The position numbers and the translations under genes are program-made. A DNA stretch of 64,000 nt. Origin: Desulfuromonas acetexigens (GTDB lineage Bacteria; Desulfobacterota; Desulfuromonadia; Desulfuromonadales; Trichloromonadaceae). The notes under the pieces are model-generated. The model saw only the letters and a program-made list of their open reading frames with translations. It searched no databases and was not told the origin of the DNA. This document shows positions 17,731-25,935 of this stretch, piece by piece. The stretch covers positions 310,001 through 374,000 of the forward strand of contig NZ_FOJJ01000001.1 of the NCBI RefSeq assembly GCF_900111775.1. Direction: 5' to 3'. Each line of letters begins with the position of its first letter. Positions within the stretch are counted from its first letter, which is position 1.

Positions 17731-19185
17731 TCATTCCACGATCTCCCGAGGGGTCAAGACCCGCACTTCGATCCGGCGGTTTTCGGTACGCCCTTCCGGG
17801 AGGGCGTTATCGGCAATCGGCAGGCTCTCACCAAAGCCTTTGACGAAGACCCGCTTCGGTTCGATCCCCTGACGCAGCACCAGATAACTGGCGACGGTCG
17901 CCGCCCGCTGCCGGGAGAGTTCCTCGTTGTACTGGTCGGGCCCGACGTTGTCGGTATGGGCATCGATCCGCACCAGCAGCCATTGCCGGTCGGCACGCAA
18001 GGCTTCGGCCAGCAGAGCAAGGTTTTCCCGCCCCTCGTCGGAAAGGCTGCGTTGGTCGGCAGCGAAAATCGTATCGGGCAGACGGAATTGGCGATAAACA
18101 GCGGCACGGGTCGGGACGACGGATTCACTCGCCGACGGCGCAACCTGGCCGGCATCGAAGGAAGCTACCGCCAACCCTTCCAGCACCGGTTGGGTCTCGA
18201 CCTTGAGGTTTTCCTCGGGACCGACAATGATTTCCGGTTCATCGGCGGGCACCGGCAACTCCCACCGGGCAACGGGGGACGTATCCTGCTCGCCGAGGGA
18301 GAGCAACGGCGTCAGGGTCTTGAGACGGATCTTTTTCTCTTGTTCCTCAGCCTTGTCCCCGCCATTTTCCGGGGCATCTTCGGTGACCCGCTCGATGGGA
18401 GTGATGAAGTTGCCGACGCCCTGGCAACCACTGAGCCCTACCAGCGCCCGCCAGTCCGGACTGGCATTGCTCATTCCGAGACCGACACCGAAGTTGAGGG
18501 TCAGGTGCGGCATCAGAAAATATTGCATGCCCAAGGTCGCCTCCAGCGGCGCATCGGCCCCTTTGAACTTTTCCGTCTGGGCTTCGAGCTCGGCAATCAG
18601 ACGCAGGCGGTAAGCCGGCAGGAATTCAAGGCCGGCGCCGAAAATATACTGATCGTCATAGTCGATATCGGGAGGGGATTCGGTCGTGAGATAACCCGCG
18701 TTGAGATGGATCCCGAACTTCCCCGGTTTGTAACTGGCGATCAGCCGCCCGAGAACATCGGTCAGGCCGTCGTATTCGGGATCGTCCGTCACCAGGCGCC
18801 GCATCTGGCCATCGACAGCGAGCTTGAAGGGGGAAGAACGTTTTCCGAGGACGCGAAGTTTGAAGCCGAGATTGGCGTACCCGCGGCCGCTCTCGAGTTC
18901 GTCATCATTGAAGAGCAGATTGGGAAAGGAGCCGTAGGCTTCCATGAAGGTTCCCAACCCGAGGGTGATGGTCGCCGGCAGGATGGTGGCTTCCCCCCCT
19001 CCCCCTTTGGATGCGGCACAATTGGCCCAGAGTCCGATGCAGATATTGCCGGCGTTGAGGGTTTCAGCGGAAGGTTGCGACAGAAGGCCGGTGTCGCCAT
19101 ATTGGGTGGGATTGGCCGAGGCCTGTCGAACTGGCCCGCCGATAAGCAGGAAGGAAAAAAGCAGGATGATCGGCCAGCGTTTCAT
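17731..19185 (-). CDS. Outer-membrane protein with N-terminal beta-barrel and C-terminal OmpA domain
   Basis: A 484-residue exported protein with signal peptide MKRWPIILLFSFLLIG...ASA. Residues about 30-265 alternate hydrophobic and polar residues with Gly and aromatic positions, consistent with a beta-barrel (GLWANCAASKGGG, KLAVDGQMRRLV, FGIHLNAGYL). A linker rich in Glu and Pro follows. Residues about 370-480 form an OmpA-like peptidoglycan-binding domain with RIDAHTDNVGP and NEELSRQRAATV, ending RTENRRIEVRV. It probably links the outer membrane to peptidoglycan. It is the first gene of a three-gene operon. Confidence 0.88.
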   Translation of the reverse strand: MKRWPIILLFSFLLIGGPVRQASANPTQYGDTGLLSQPSAETLNAGNICIGLWANCAASKGGGGEATILPATITLGLGTFMEAYGSFPNLLFNDDELESGRGYANLGFKLRVLGKRSSPFKLAVDGQMRRLVTDDPEYDGLTDVLGRLIASYKPGKFGIHLNAGYLTTESPPDIDYDDQYIFGAGLEFLPAYRLRLIAELEAQTEKFKGADAPLEATLGMQYFLMPHLTLNFGVGLGMSNASPDWRALVGLSGCQGVGNFITPIERVTEDAPENGGDKAEEQEKKIRLKTLTPLLSLGEQDTSPVARWELPVPADEPEIIVGPEENLKVETQPVLEGLAVASFDAGQVAPSASESVVPTRAAVYRQFRLPDTIFAADQRSLSDEGRENLALLAEALRADRQWLLVRIDAHTDNVGPDQYNEELSRQRAATVASYLVLRQGIEPKRVFVKGFGESLPIADNALPEGRTENRRIEVRVLTPREIVE

Positions 19186-19285
19186 GAAGTCCCGAATCGG
19201 AAGCGCGTCGGAAAAAGGAAAATGGGGTCAGGGATGAAAATACCATTTCATGGACCCAGAATGCAACGTACTCCCCTCAATATCA

Positions 19286-19312
19286 TGAAAAAACCGGGGC
19301 CTGGGCCCCGGT
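19286..19312 (-). terminator. Intrinsic terminator of the HU-family gene
   Basis: Stem ACCGGGGCC / GGCCCCGGT with a 2-base loop, followed on the minus strand by TTTTTT. It lies 44 bases beyond the HU stop. The rest of 19186-19355 holds no gene. Confidence 0.88.
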
Positions 19313-19355
19313 TCGGACATTTTTCAATATGGGGAGGAAGAGAGAGAAAGCGTCT

Positions 19356-19634
19356 CTAAGAATTGTTAACCCGCTCGCGCAGTTCTTTGCCGACTTTGAA
19401 AAAAGGTAGTTTTTTGGGCATCACCTGAATCACTTCGCCGGTCTTGGGGTTGCGCCCCATGTACGACTTGTAATCCTTGACCACAAAGCTGCCGAAACCG
19501 CGAATCTCGATGCGCCCCCCCTCGACCAGAGCCTGGGTCATGGAATCGAAAATGAGATTGACGATTTCCTCGGCCTTCTTATAGGTCAGATTCTTCTTGT
19601 TGGCCAGGCTTTCCACCAGTTCCGACTTGTTCAT
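19356..19634 (-). CDS. HU/IHF-family DNA-binding protein
   Basis: A 92-residue bacterial histone-like protein that bends DNA. It starts MNKSELVESLANK, has the core FDSMTQALVEGGRIEIRGFGSF, and carries the DNA-binding arm with GRNPKTGEVIQVMPKK (near 60-75), including the conserved RNP. The sequence is closer to the IHF-beta/HU-beta branch; which one cannot be settled without a tree. It has its own promoter (19716-19743), an AGGAGG ribosome-binding site and a terminator, so it is a single-gene transcript. Confidence 0.94.
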   Translation of the reverse strand: MNKSELVESLANKKNLTYKKAEEIVNLIFDSMTQALVEGGRIEIRGFGSFVVKDYKSYMGRNPKTGEVIQVMPKKLPFFKVGKELRERVNNS

Positions 19635-19715
19635 GACGCCTCCTAAAGGTATGAACCCTGCGAACTCGCTCTTCCCCTTGCATAGTAGCTTTTTCGTTCC
19701 CGCAATGTTTTTAAC

Positions 19716-19743
19716 AATATACTTTCTGGCCGACCTCTGTCAA
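19716..19743 (-). promoter_or_regulatory. Sigma-70 promoter for the HU-family gene
   Basis: TTGACA (19743-19738) and TATATT (19721-19716) with a 16-base spacer, 82 bases upstream of the HU ATG. Confidence 0.75.
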
Positions 19744-19764
19744 TAGGAGCTTATGAATTATCAG

Positions 19765-21021
19765 CTACTTACCATAGCGCATCAGGGTTTCGCGGGCCTC
19801 TTCGCGCAAATCGGAAGCGAGCTCGTCCACCGTCGGCAGCCGTTCCAGCCAGGGGCGCCCCTCACCGAGACGGCCCAGGGCCGCGCAGGCCTGAGCCATG
19901 CGCAGCGGCCAACGGGGGTTGGCGGGATCGCGAGAAGCCTCGGCGCGGAACGATTCCAGGGCTTTTTTCAGGGATTGTCCATGCCGCAGCCAGAACTCGG
20001 CAAGCAAAACATGGGGGGCGCCGCCACAGCCAGAAGACGGCAGGCGTTTCAACAGCTCCTCCGCTTCGGCGAAACGTCCATTTTGCTCATACAGGCGCGC
20101 CACCAGGAGCAGAACCTCCAGCTCCGCCGGACCTTCCTGCAGGGCTTCCTCGCCATGGGCCAAAGCCGCGGGCAGGTTCCCCTCGGCCGCTCGCAGACGG
20201 GCCAGACAGCCATGGCAGAAGGCCGGTACCAGGTTCGCGGAGAGCATGCGATTAAGACGCGCTTCAGCCTCTTTCGGACGGTTTTCGAGAAAATCGAGGC
20301 GCACCAGGGTTTCGAAAGCAAGAGCATGGGCGGGATTCATCACCACCGCCTGCTCCAGGTCCTGACGCCCGGCGGCGACATCCCCCATACGGGCGCGCAG
20401 GGCACCCCGCTCGAAATGGAAAAGGTCATCCCGCTCGCTGCCAGGCAGAGCATCGAAACCGGCCAAAGCCTCGACATCGCGCCCTTCGTGGGCGGCCAGA
20501 AAGGCTTGGCGGAAGTCTGCGCCGGTATGCCAGTAACGTTCAGCCAAATCCGCGGGATAGTTGCTTAGTACCAGCTCCAGTCGCGTTTCCGGATCGGGCA
20601 TATCGGCCTCTTCGGCCGAAGACGAAGCCGTAGAGGCGCAGCCTGAGGCACAACAGGATGAAGCATTCGCTTTTGCGTGAGGATTCACAACAGTGGGAGC
20701 GGAAAGATCAGTAAGGCGTTTTTGCGCGGTTTCGCATAAAGCGGGGGACCGACCCTGTTCAGCGGCCAGTTGAAAATGTTCCAAAGCCCGTTCCCGGTCG
20801 TCGATCTGGAGGCAGGCCTCCCCTTCCGCGAGATTGAGTTCCGCCAGGCGATCCCCGGCCTCAGTCAACAGAGACAGCCACTCGGCCCGGGCATCAGGGG
20901 CCAGCCCCTCCACGGGCTCTTCTCCCTGACGGAGAAGATCGGCCCAGCGTTCTTCACGGGCCAGGCGGCGAAGATGTTCCAACGGATCCTTGGGGGCAAA
21001 AAAACGGCTCAGCAAGCCCAT
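19765..21021 (-). CDS. TPR-repeat protein, unknown function
   Basis: A 418-residue mostly helical protein that reads as tetratricopeptide repeats: CLQIDDRERALEHFQLAAEQG near 85-105, then repeats from about 200 to 390 (LLVARLYEQNGRFAEAEELL, MAQACAALGRLGEGRPWLERL). There is no signal peptide or membrane segment. A short linker near 122-136 is unusually Cys/Ser-rich (SSCCASGCASTASSS); it could bind metal but matches no named motif. TPR proteins are scaffolds. It stands alone between HU and the XRE regulators, so the partner is unknown. It starts behind AAAGGCC. Confidence 0.85.
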   Translation of the reverse strand: MGLLSRFFAPKDPLEHLRRLAREERWADLLRQGEEPVEGLAPDARAEWLSLLTEAGDRLAELNLAEGEACLQIDDRERALEHFQLAAEQGRSPALCETAQKRLTDLSAPTVVNPHAKANASSCCASGCASTASSSAEEADMPDPETRLELVLSNYPADLAERYWHTGADFRQAFLAAHEGRDVEALAGFDALPGSERDDLFHFERGALRARMGDVAAGRQDLEQAVVMNPAHALAFETLVRLDFLENRPKEAEARLNRMLSANLVPAFCHGCLARLRAAEGNLPAALAHGEEALQEGPAELEVLLLVARLYEQNGRFAEAEELLKRLPSSGCGGAPHVLLAEFWLRHGQSLKKALESFRAEASRDPANPRWPLRMAQACAALGRLGEGRPWLERLPTVDELASDLREEARETLMRYGK

Positions 21022-21040
21022 GAACGGGGCCTTTCAATGA

Positions 21041-21607
21041 TTAGATCGTGGTGAAGGGAGAGAGGGTCCAGATGACCTTGGCGTCCTGCTCACCGACATT
21101 GTCCCAACGGTGAGGCAAATGGGATTTAAAGGAGATGCTGTCCCCCGGACGTAGCAGATAGCGCTCCCCGGCGATGGTGATTTCCAGGGTGCCTTCCAGG
21201 ATGTAGATCAGTTCATCGCCCGGATGATACATTTTCTGGACGCCACTTGTCCCACCTTTTTTTACCGTGCAGAAAAAAGACATGAATTGCGGGTCGCGCA
21301 AGCCCGAGGTGAAAGACTCGGTATGCATGTTGTGCTCGTCATCGTAAACCGTCTGATCCCGATTCCCCGGCGAGGTGTAGACGATTTCGTTAGTGGTCGT
21401 GACCTCTTCGACGAAGTAGTTGATGCTTTTGTCGAAAACCGCCGCCAGTTTCATCAGGATCTCTACCGAGGGGATCGTCAACCCCCGCTCGATACGTGAA
21501 ATCATATTCGACGACACCTTGGAACGATCGGCCAACTCCTGAATGGTGAGATCCCGTTTGAGGCGGATATTCTTCAGCTTTTTCCCAACGATCTTTTTGA
21601 TTTTCAT
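21041..21607 (-). CDS. XRE-family regulator with C-terminal cupin domain, paralogue 1
   Basis: A 188-residue HTH_3 plus cupin_2 regulator. The helix-turn-helix is at 11-65 (LTIQELADRSKVSSNMISRIERG) and the cupin ligand domain at about 110-185 (YHPGDELIYILEGTLEI, LRPGDSISFKSHLPHRWDN). This family typically controls small-molecule or polyamine metabolism by binding a ligand in the cupin. It is a close paralogue of the gene immediately upstream, with near-identical DNA-recognition helices, so they may share operators. It starts behind AAGGAA, 40 bases after the other copy. Confidence 0.92.
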   Translation of the reverse strand: MKIKKIVGKKLKNIRLKRDLTIQELADRSKVSSNMISRIERGLTIPSVEILMKLAAVFDKSINYFVEEVTTTNEIVYTSPGNRDQTVYDDEHNMHTESFTSGLRDPQFMSFFCTVKKGGTSGVQKMYHPGDELIYILEGTLEITIAGERYLLRPGDSISFKSHLPHRWDNVGEQDAKVIWTLSPFTTI

Positions 21608-21647
21608 GGCGTATTCCTTCTGGGGACGGCCTTTATCGAGCGACGGA

Positions 21648-22214
21648 TCATTGCGCCAGGTTCGGGGCCGGAGAAACCACCCACATCACGATCGTCTGGC
21701 CGTCGTGGAGGTTTTTCCAGGTATGGGGCAAAGAGGCCTTGAAAACCAGGGAATCCCCCTTTTCCAGCACGTAAGTGTCGCCGTTGATCATAAATTGCAT
21801 GCGCCCTTCGAGGACCAGGGCGAACTCTTCCCCGGTGTGAATCATCCCCCCCTCGCCGCTACTGCAATCTTTCTCCAGGGCATCATAGAAAACCGCGAAA
21901 TTGGGGTCGCGGATACCCTGGGTGAGGCTGGTGATCTGATGCTTGTCCTCAAAGAAAAAGATCGGCTCCCCCTGCCCAGCTTTGGTAAAAACGACGGTTG
22001 ATCCTTTCTCCGCTTCCTCGACAAAATAGTTGATGCTCATGCCGAAGGCGTTGGCCAATTTCATCAGGATTTCGACGGAAGGAACGGTCAGGCCGCGCTC
22101 GATCCGGGAAATCATATTGGAGGAGACGCGGGAGCGGTCCGCCAAGTCCTGGATCGTCATCTCGTTTTTTAAACGGGTGGATTTGAGTTTCTTGCCGATC
22201 ATTTTCTTGACCAT
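21648..22214 (-). CDS. XRE-family regulator with C-terminal cupin domain, paralogue 2
   Basis: A 188-residue protein with the same layout as its neighbour: helix-turn-helix with MTIQDLADRSRVSSNMISRIERG, then INYFVEEAEKGSTVVFTKAG and a cupin domain (FALVLEGRMQFMINGDTY, LEKGDSLVFKASLPHTWKN). The recognition helix is almost the same as in the other copy, while the central and cupin parts differ, which suggests a tandem duplication with diverged ligand binding. It is divergent from bioB across a 190-base intergenic region that carries the biotin operator. Confidence 0.92.
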   Translation of the reverse strand: MVKKMIGKKLKSTRLKNEMTIQDLADRSRVSSNMISRIERGLTVPSVEILMKLANAFGMSINYFVEEAEKGSTVVFTKAGQGEPIFFFEDKHQITSLTQGIRDPNFAVFYDALEKDCSSGEGGMIHTGEEFALVLEGRMQFMINGDTYVLEKGDSLVFKASLPHTWKNLHDGQTIVMWVVSPAPNLAQ

Positions 22215-22326
22215 GAAAAGCCCCCATCGACGGTTAAATAGAATAGCGTTTTATCATCGTCAAAAGATGCTGTCAATACGAATAGGGGAAATTTATTCCA
22301 TATTTTGGGTCCAGGTTAGAAATCAG

Positions 22327-22358
22327 TTGTGAACCAGATTGTTGGAAGTGGTTGACAG
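22327..22358 (+). promoter_or_regulatory. BirA-type biotin operator
   Basis: TTGTGAACC (22327-22335), a 14-base spacer, then GGTTGACAG (22350-22358). This fits the known bacterial BirA operator pattern TTGTAAACC-N14/16-GGTTTACAA with 7 of 9 arm positions complementary. The right arm overlaps the -35 box of the bioB promoter, so bound biotinylated BirA would block RNA polymerase. Confidence 0.75.
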
Positions 22359-22379
22359 GATCATCAAGATGCCTATAAT
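22352..22379 (+). promoter_or_regulatory. Sigma-70 promoter for bioBDA
   Basis: TTGACA (22352-22357) and TATAAT (22374-22379), both consensus, with a 16-base spacer, 26 bases before the bioB ATG. It overlaps the BirA-type operator. Confidence 0.9.
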
Positions 22380-22404
22380 CACGACCTAATTTAAAGGAGT
22401 GGAT

Positions 22405-23397
22405 ATGGAACCCAGCCATCGTAAGATACTCGACAAGGCCCTGCGGGAGGAAACCCTCACCCGCGAGGAAGCCCTCGGAATCCTCACCGCGCAAGGAGCA
22501 AACCTCGGTTTTATCCTCGCCGGAGCGCAACTGCTGCGTGAACATAATTTCGGAAACAAGGTGCATTCCTGCGCCATCGTCAACGCCAAATCGGGACGCT
22601 GTGCCGAAAACTGCGCCTTTTGCGCTCAGTCTTCCCATCATCAGACCGAAGCGCCGGTCTATCCCCTGAAAAGCTCCCGGGAGATCGTGGCAGAGGCGCG
22701 AAAAGCTGACGCTGTCGGCGCGCACTGCTTCGGCATCGTCACCAGCGGCAGCCGTGTGACGCCCGGTCGTGAATTCGACGAATTGCTTGCGACGATCCGC
22801 GAGATCCGGGCGACGACCGCGATCCACCCTTCCGCCTCCCTCGGCATACTAGATAAGGAGACGGCCACCGCCCTCTCTGAAGCGGGCTGCGTCACCTATC
22901 ATCATAATCTGGAAACCGCCCGCTCCTTCTTTCCGCAGATCTGTACCACCCATGACTACGAGGAGGACATCGCCACGGTCAGGGTTGCCAAGGCGGCGGG
23001 CCTGCGCGTATGCTGCGGAGGGATTCTCGGGCTCGGGGAAACGCCGGAGCAGCGGCTGGAACTGGCCCTGACCCTGCGCGAGTTGGAGGTCGATTCGGTG
23101 CCGCTGAATTTTCTCAACCCGATCGCCGGCACACCGCTGGCGGGGAGTTCCTTCCTGACTCCCCTCGATTGCCTGCGGGCTATCGCCCTCTTCCGCTATC
23201 TGCTACCTAAGACATCGCTCCGCGTCTGCGGCGGACGGGAGCACAACCTGCGCGATCTGCAATCCTGGATTTTTATGGCTGGCGCCGACGGCGTCATGAT
23301 CGGTAACTATTTGACGACCAGCGGACGCAAGCTGGAGGATGACTTGCGCATGTTCCGCGATCTGGAGATGGAATTCGATGAGCGTGACACGAACTAA
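22405..23397 (+). CDS. bioB: Biotin synthase
   Basis: A 330-residue radical SAM enzyme that inserts sulfur into dethiobiotin to make biotin. The [4Fe-4S]/SAM motif is CAENCAFCAQSS (near 64-75). YHHNLETA, DSVPLNFLNPIAGTPL and the C-terminal GADGVMIGNYLTT match the BioB family, including the residues around the second [2Fe-2S] cluster. The ATG at 22405 is preferred over an in-frame GTG at 22399 because AAAGGAG ends 5 bases before it. It is first in bioB-bioD-bioA; its stop overlaps bioD by 20 bases. A BirA-type operator precedes it. Confidence 0.97.
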   Translation: MEPSHRKILDKALREETLTREEALGILTAQGANLGFILAGAQLLREHNFGNKVHSCAIVNAKSGRCAENCAFCAQSSHHQTEAPVYPLKSSREIVAEARKADAVGAHCFGIVTSGSRVTPGREFDELLATIREIRATTAIHPSASLGILDKETATALSEAGCVTYHHNLETARSFFPQICTTHDYEEDIATVRVAKAAGLRVCCGGILGLGETPEQRLELALTLRELEVDSVPLNFLNPIAGTPLAGSSFLTPLDCLRAIALFRYLLPKTSLRVCGGREHNLRDLQSWIFMAGADGVMIGNYLTTSGRKLEDDLRMFRDLEMEFDERDTN

Positions 23398-24103
23398 GAA
23401 AGGCCTCTTCGTTACCGGCACCGATACCGGCGTCGGCAAGACCCTGGTGACCGCCGCCCTGGCGCTCTTTTTGCGCCGGCGGGGCTATGACGTGGGGGTA
23501 ATGAAACCGGTGGAGACGGGCGTGGAGGATCCTTCCGGCTTGGGCGCTGACGGACAACTGCTGCAATGGGCCGCCGACAGCGGCGACGAGATCGACCTGA
23601 TCTGTCCCTACCGTCTGCGGGCGCCGCTGGCCCCCTCCCTGGCGGCGGAAAAAGAGGGGAAGCGCATCATTTTCGGCGATCTGCTCGAAGCGGCCCAGAC
23701 CCTCTCCGAGCGCCACGGCTATCTGCTCATCGAAGGGGCCGGCGGCCTCATGGTCCCCCTCTCCGGGGCGGTGTTGCTGCTCGATCTGGTCAAGGCCCTC
23801 GGCCATCCCCTGCTGACGGTCTGCCGCCCGACCCTCGGCACCATCAACCATACCCTGCTGACCATGCATGCCGCCCGCAGCAACGACATTCCCCTGGCCG
23901 GCTACATCGTCAACAATATGCCGCAAACCCCCAGCGAAGCCGAGGCCCAGGCGCCCAACGCCCTGGTCGAGGTCGCCTCCGGCGACCTGCTCGCGGTTCT
24001 CGGGCAGGTGCCGGGAACGCCCCGGGAGCAGGCCCAAGCCCTGGCCGACCAGTTGGAACGGGTGCCGACCCTGCACTGGCTTTTTTCCGGGCTCGACGTC
24101 TGA
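23378..24103 (+). CDS. bioD: Dethiobiotin synthetase
   Basis: A 241-residue ATP-dependent carboxylase that closes the ureido ring of dethiobiotin from 7,8-diaminopelargonate and CO2. The P-loop is FVTGTDTGVGKT (near 9-20). VMKPVETG (substrate Lys) and LIEGAGGLMVPL follow, all typical of BioD. The start at 23378 lies inside the end of bioB, and the stop overlaps the bioA ATG (TGATG), so all three genes are translationally coupled. Confidence 0.96.
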   Translation: MSVTRTKKGLFVTGTDTGVGKTLVTAALALFLRRRGYDVGVMKPVETGVEDPSGLGADGQLLQWAADSGDEIDLICPYRLRAPLAPSLAAEKEGKRIIFGDLLEAAQTLSERHGYLLIEGAGGLMVPLSGAVLLLDLVKALGHPLLTVCRPTLGTINHTLLTMHAARSNDIPLAGYIVNNMPQTPSEAEAQAPNALVEVASGDLLAVLGQVPGTPREQAQALADQLERVPTLHWLFSGLDV

Positions 24104-25455
24104 TGATGACCAAAGAAGAAATCCTCCGTCTTGACCGGCGCCACGTCTGGCATCCCTGCACACAGGAAAAGGATCACGAAGCCCTGCCGCCGATCCCCAT
24201 CGCCCGGGGGGACGGCGCCTATCTCTACGATTTTGACGGCAAGGGCTATATCGACGGGGTTTCCAGTTGGTGGGTAAATCTCTTCGGCCACAACCATCCC
24301 CGGCTCAACCGTGCCCTCAGCAAACAGGCGGGCAAGGTCGCTCATCATATCTTCGCCGGGTTCACCCATGAGCCGGCCGCGACCCTTGCTGCCCGCCTCT
24401 GCGAACTGGCGCCACCGGGGCTGGAAAAGGTCTTTTTCACCGACAACGGTTCTGCCGCGGTGGAAGCCGCGCTGAAGATGAGCTTCCAGTATTGGCGGCA
24501 GACGGGACAGGGGGAGAAGACCCGGTTCGTTTCCATCACCGAGGCTTATCACGGTGAAACCCTCGGCGCCCTCTCTGTCGGTGGCTGCGGTCTTTACAAA
24601 GACATCTACCAGCCGCTCCTCCTCGACGGTTTTCAGGTTCAAGGTCCCGACTGCTTCCGCTGCCCCTACGGTTGCGAGCGCGAAAGCTGTAACGCCGAGT
24701 GCTTCGCCGCCATGGAGGAAGTGGTCGCCGAGCATCATCGGCAGATCGCCGCCGTCATCATCGAACCGCTCATCCAGTGCGCGGCGGGGATGCGCATCTA
24801 TCCGCCGATTTATCTGAAAAAGCTTCGAGAACTCTGCGACCGTTGGCGGATTCATTACATCGCCGACGAAATCGCCGTCGGCTTCGGCCGCACCGGGCGC
24901 CTCTTCGCCAACGAACACGCCGGGGTGAGTCCTGATCTGCTCTGTCTTTCCAAGGGGATCACCGGCGGCTACATGCCCCTTTCCGTGGTTCTGACCCGCC
25001 AGGAAATGTACGACGCCTTTTATGACGACTACGCGACCCTCAAGGCCTTTCTTCACTCCCACAGCTATTCGGGCAATCCCCTGGCCTGCGCCCTGGCCTG
25101 CGAAGTTCTGAATATTTTTACGGAGGAAAAGATTCTGGAGAAAATGGTGCCGAAGATGGCGATTCTGGCGAGCCAAAAGCACCGCTTCGAAGCCCTCCCC
25201 CAGGTCGGCGAGTTCCGGCAACTGGGGCTGGTTGGCGCCATCGAACTGGTGCGGGACAAGGTGGGGAAAACCCCCTACCCCTGGCAGGAACGGCGCGGCT
25301 ACGCCGTTTATCGTAAGGCGCTGGAAAAGGGAGCGCTCCTGCGCCCCTTAGGGAATGTCGTCTACTTCATGCCGCCCTTAACTATTGAAAAAGCGGATCT
25401 GAGCCGGCTGGTCGATATTGCTTATGAGGCGATTGTCGAGGTCACGGCCGACTAG
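24103..25455 (+). CDS. bioA: Adenosylmethionine-8-amino-7-oxononanoate aminotransferase
   Basis: A 450-residue class III PLP aminotransferase that makes 7,8-diaminopelargonate using SAM as amino donor. It starts MMTKEEILRLDRRHVWHPC; the HVWHP and SSWWVNLFGHNHP motifs are specific to BioA. The PLP Lys lies in LCLSKGITGGYMPL, and DNGSAAVEAALKM and DEIAVGFGRTG are also present. The start is ATG at 24103 (or the next codon). The 3' end overlaps the convergent VanZ-like gene by 14 bases. bioF and bioC are not in the window. Confidence 0.96.
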   Translation: MMTKEEILRLDRRHVWHPCTQEKDHEALPPIPIARGDGAYLYDFDGKGYIDGVSSWWVNLFGHNHPRLNRALSKQAGKVAHHIFAGFTHEPAATLAARLCELAPPGLEKVFFTDNGSAAVEAALKMSFQYWRQTGQGEKTRFVSITEAYHGETLGALSVGGCGLYKDIYQPLLLDGFQVQGPDCFRCPYGCERESCNAECFAAMEEVVAEHHRQIAAVIIEPLIQCAAGMRIYPPIYLKKLRELCDRWRIHYIADEIAVGFGRTGRLFANEHAGVSPDLLCLSKGITGGYMPLSVVLTRQEMYDAFYDDYATLKAFLHSHSYSGNPLACALACEVLNIFTEEKILEKMVPKMAILASQKHRFEALPQVGEFRQLGLVGAIELVRDKVGKTPYPWQERRGYAVYRKALEKGALLRPLGNVVYFMPPLTIEKADLSRLVDIAYEAIVEVTAD

Positions 25456-25801
25456 ATCGAAAGCGCCTGAAGCTCACAAGGATCAATACCGCCAGGATGC
25501 CGAGCAGATCCGCCACCAGGTCGGCCCAGTCGGCGAAGCGGCCGGTGCGGGAAAGCCCTTGCAGAACCTCCAGCCCGCCGCCGACCAGTGCTGCGTAAAC
25601 CGCCGCCGTCATCCAGGCGGTATTTGACTGAATGGGAAGGCGGCGAAAGGCACGACCTGCCGCCAGGGTCAAAAAGGCATAGGCCAGGGCATGCTGAAAC
25701 TTGTCCCAACCGAGAAGTTCATGGTCGATCTTCGGCGGGGCCGGGGTCAGAGACAACCAGGACAAAAGCGCCGTCAGGGTGGCGAGGGCAATCCAGGGCA
25801 A
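25442..25801 (-). CDS. VanZ-like family membrane protein
   Basis: A 119-residue inner-membrane protein with about four hydrophobic helices. DKFQHALAYAFLTLAAG, GGGLEVLQGLSRTGRFADWADLVADLLG match the VanZ-like family, including its conserved H, E and D residues; the molecular role of stand-alone members is unknown. The TTG start at 25801 is preferred because GGAG precedes it and the first helix begins at once; the longer frame from 25882 would overlap the promoter region of the divergent acyltransferase. The 3' end overlaps bioA by 14 bases. Confidence 0.8.
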   Translation of the reverse strand: MPWIALATLTALLSWLSLTPAPPKIDHELLGWDKFQHALAYAFLTLAAGRAFRRLPIQSNTAWMTAAVYAALVGGGLEVLQGLSRTGRFADWADLVADLLGILAVLILVSFRRFRSSRP

Positions 25802-25935
25802 GGGGAACTCCGTAGCAGTTGCGCGGGGTTGTTGTTTATGCGGACCGGTGGTATATACAACAAAATTCGGCCGGAAGGCCAAAGGATAGCGGCGCAGTAA
25901 CGATCAAATTTTTACGAAGAAGGATGGAGGGCGAG

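Noticed and set aside
22273-22827. Minus-strand frame opposite the start of bioB
   Set aside because: It overlaps the bioB coding region and the operator and matches no family.
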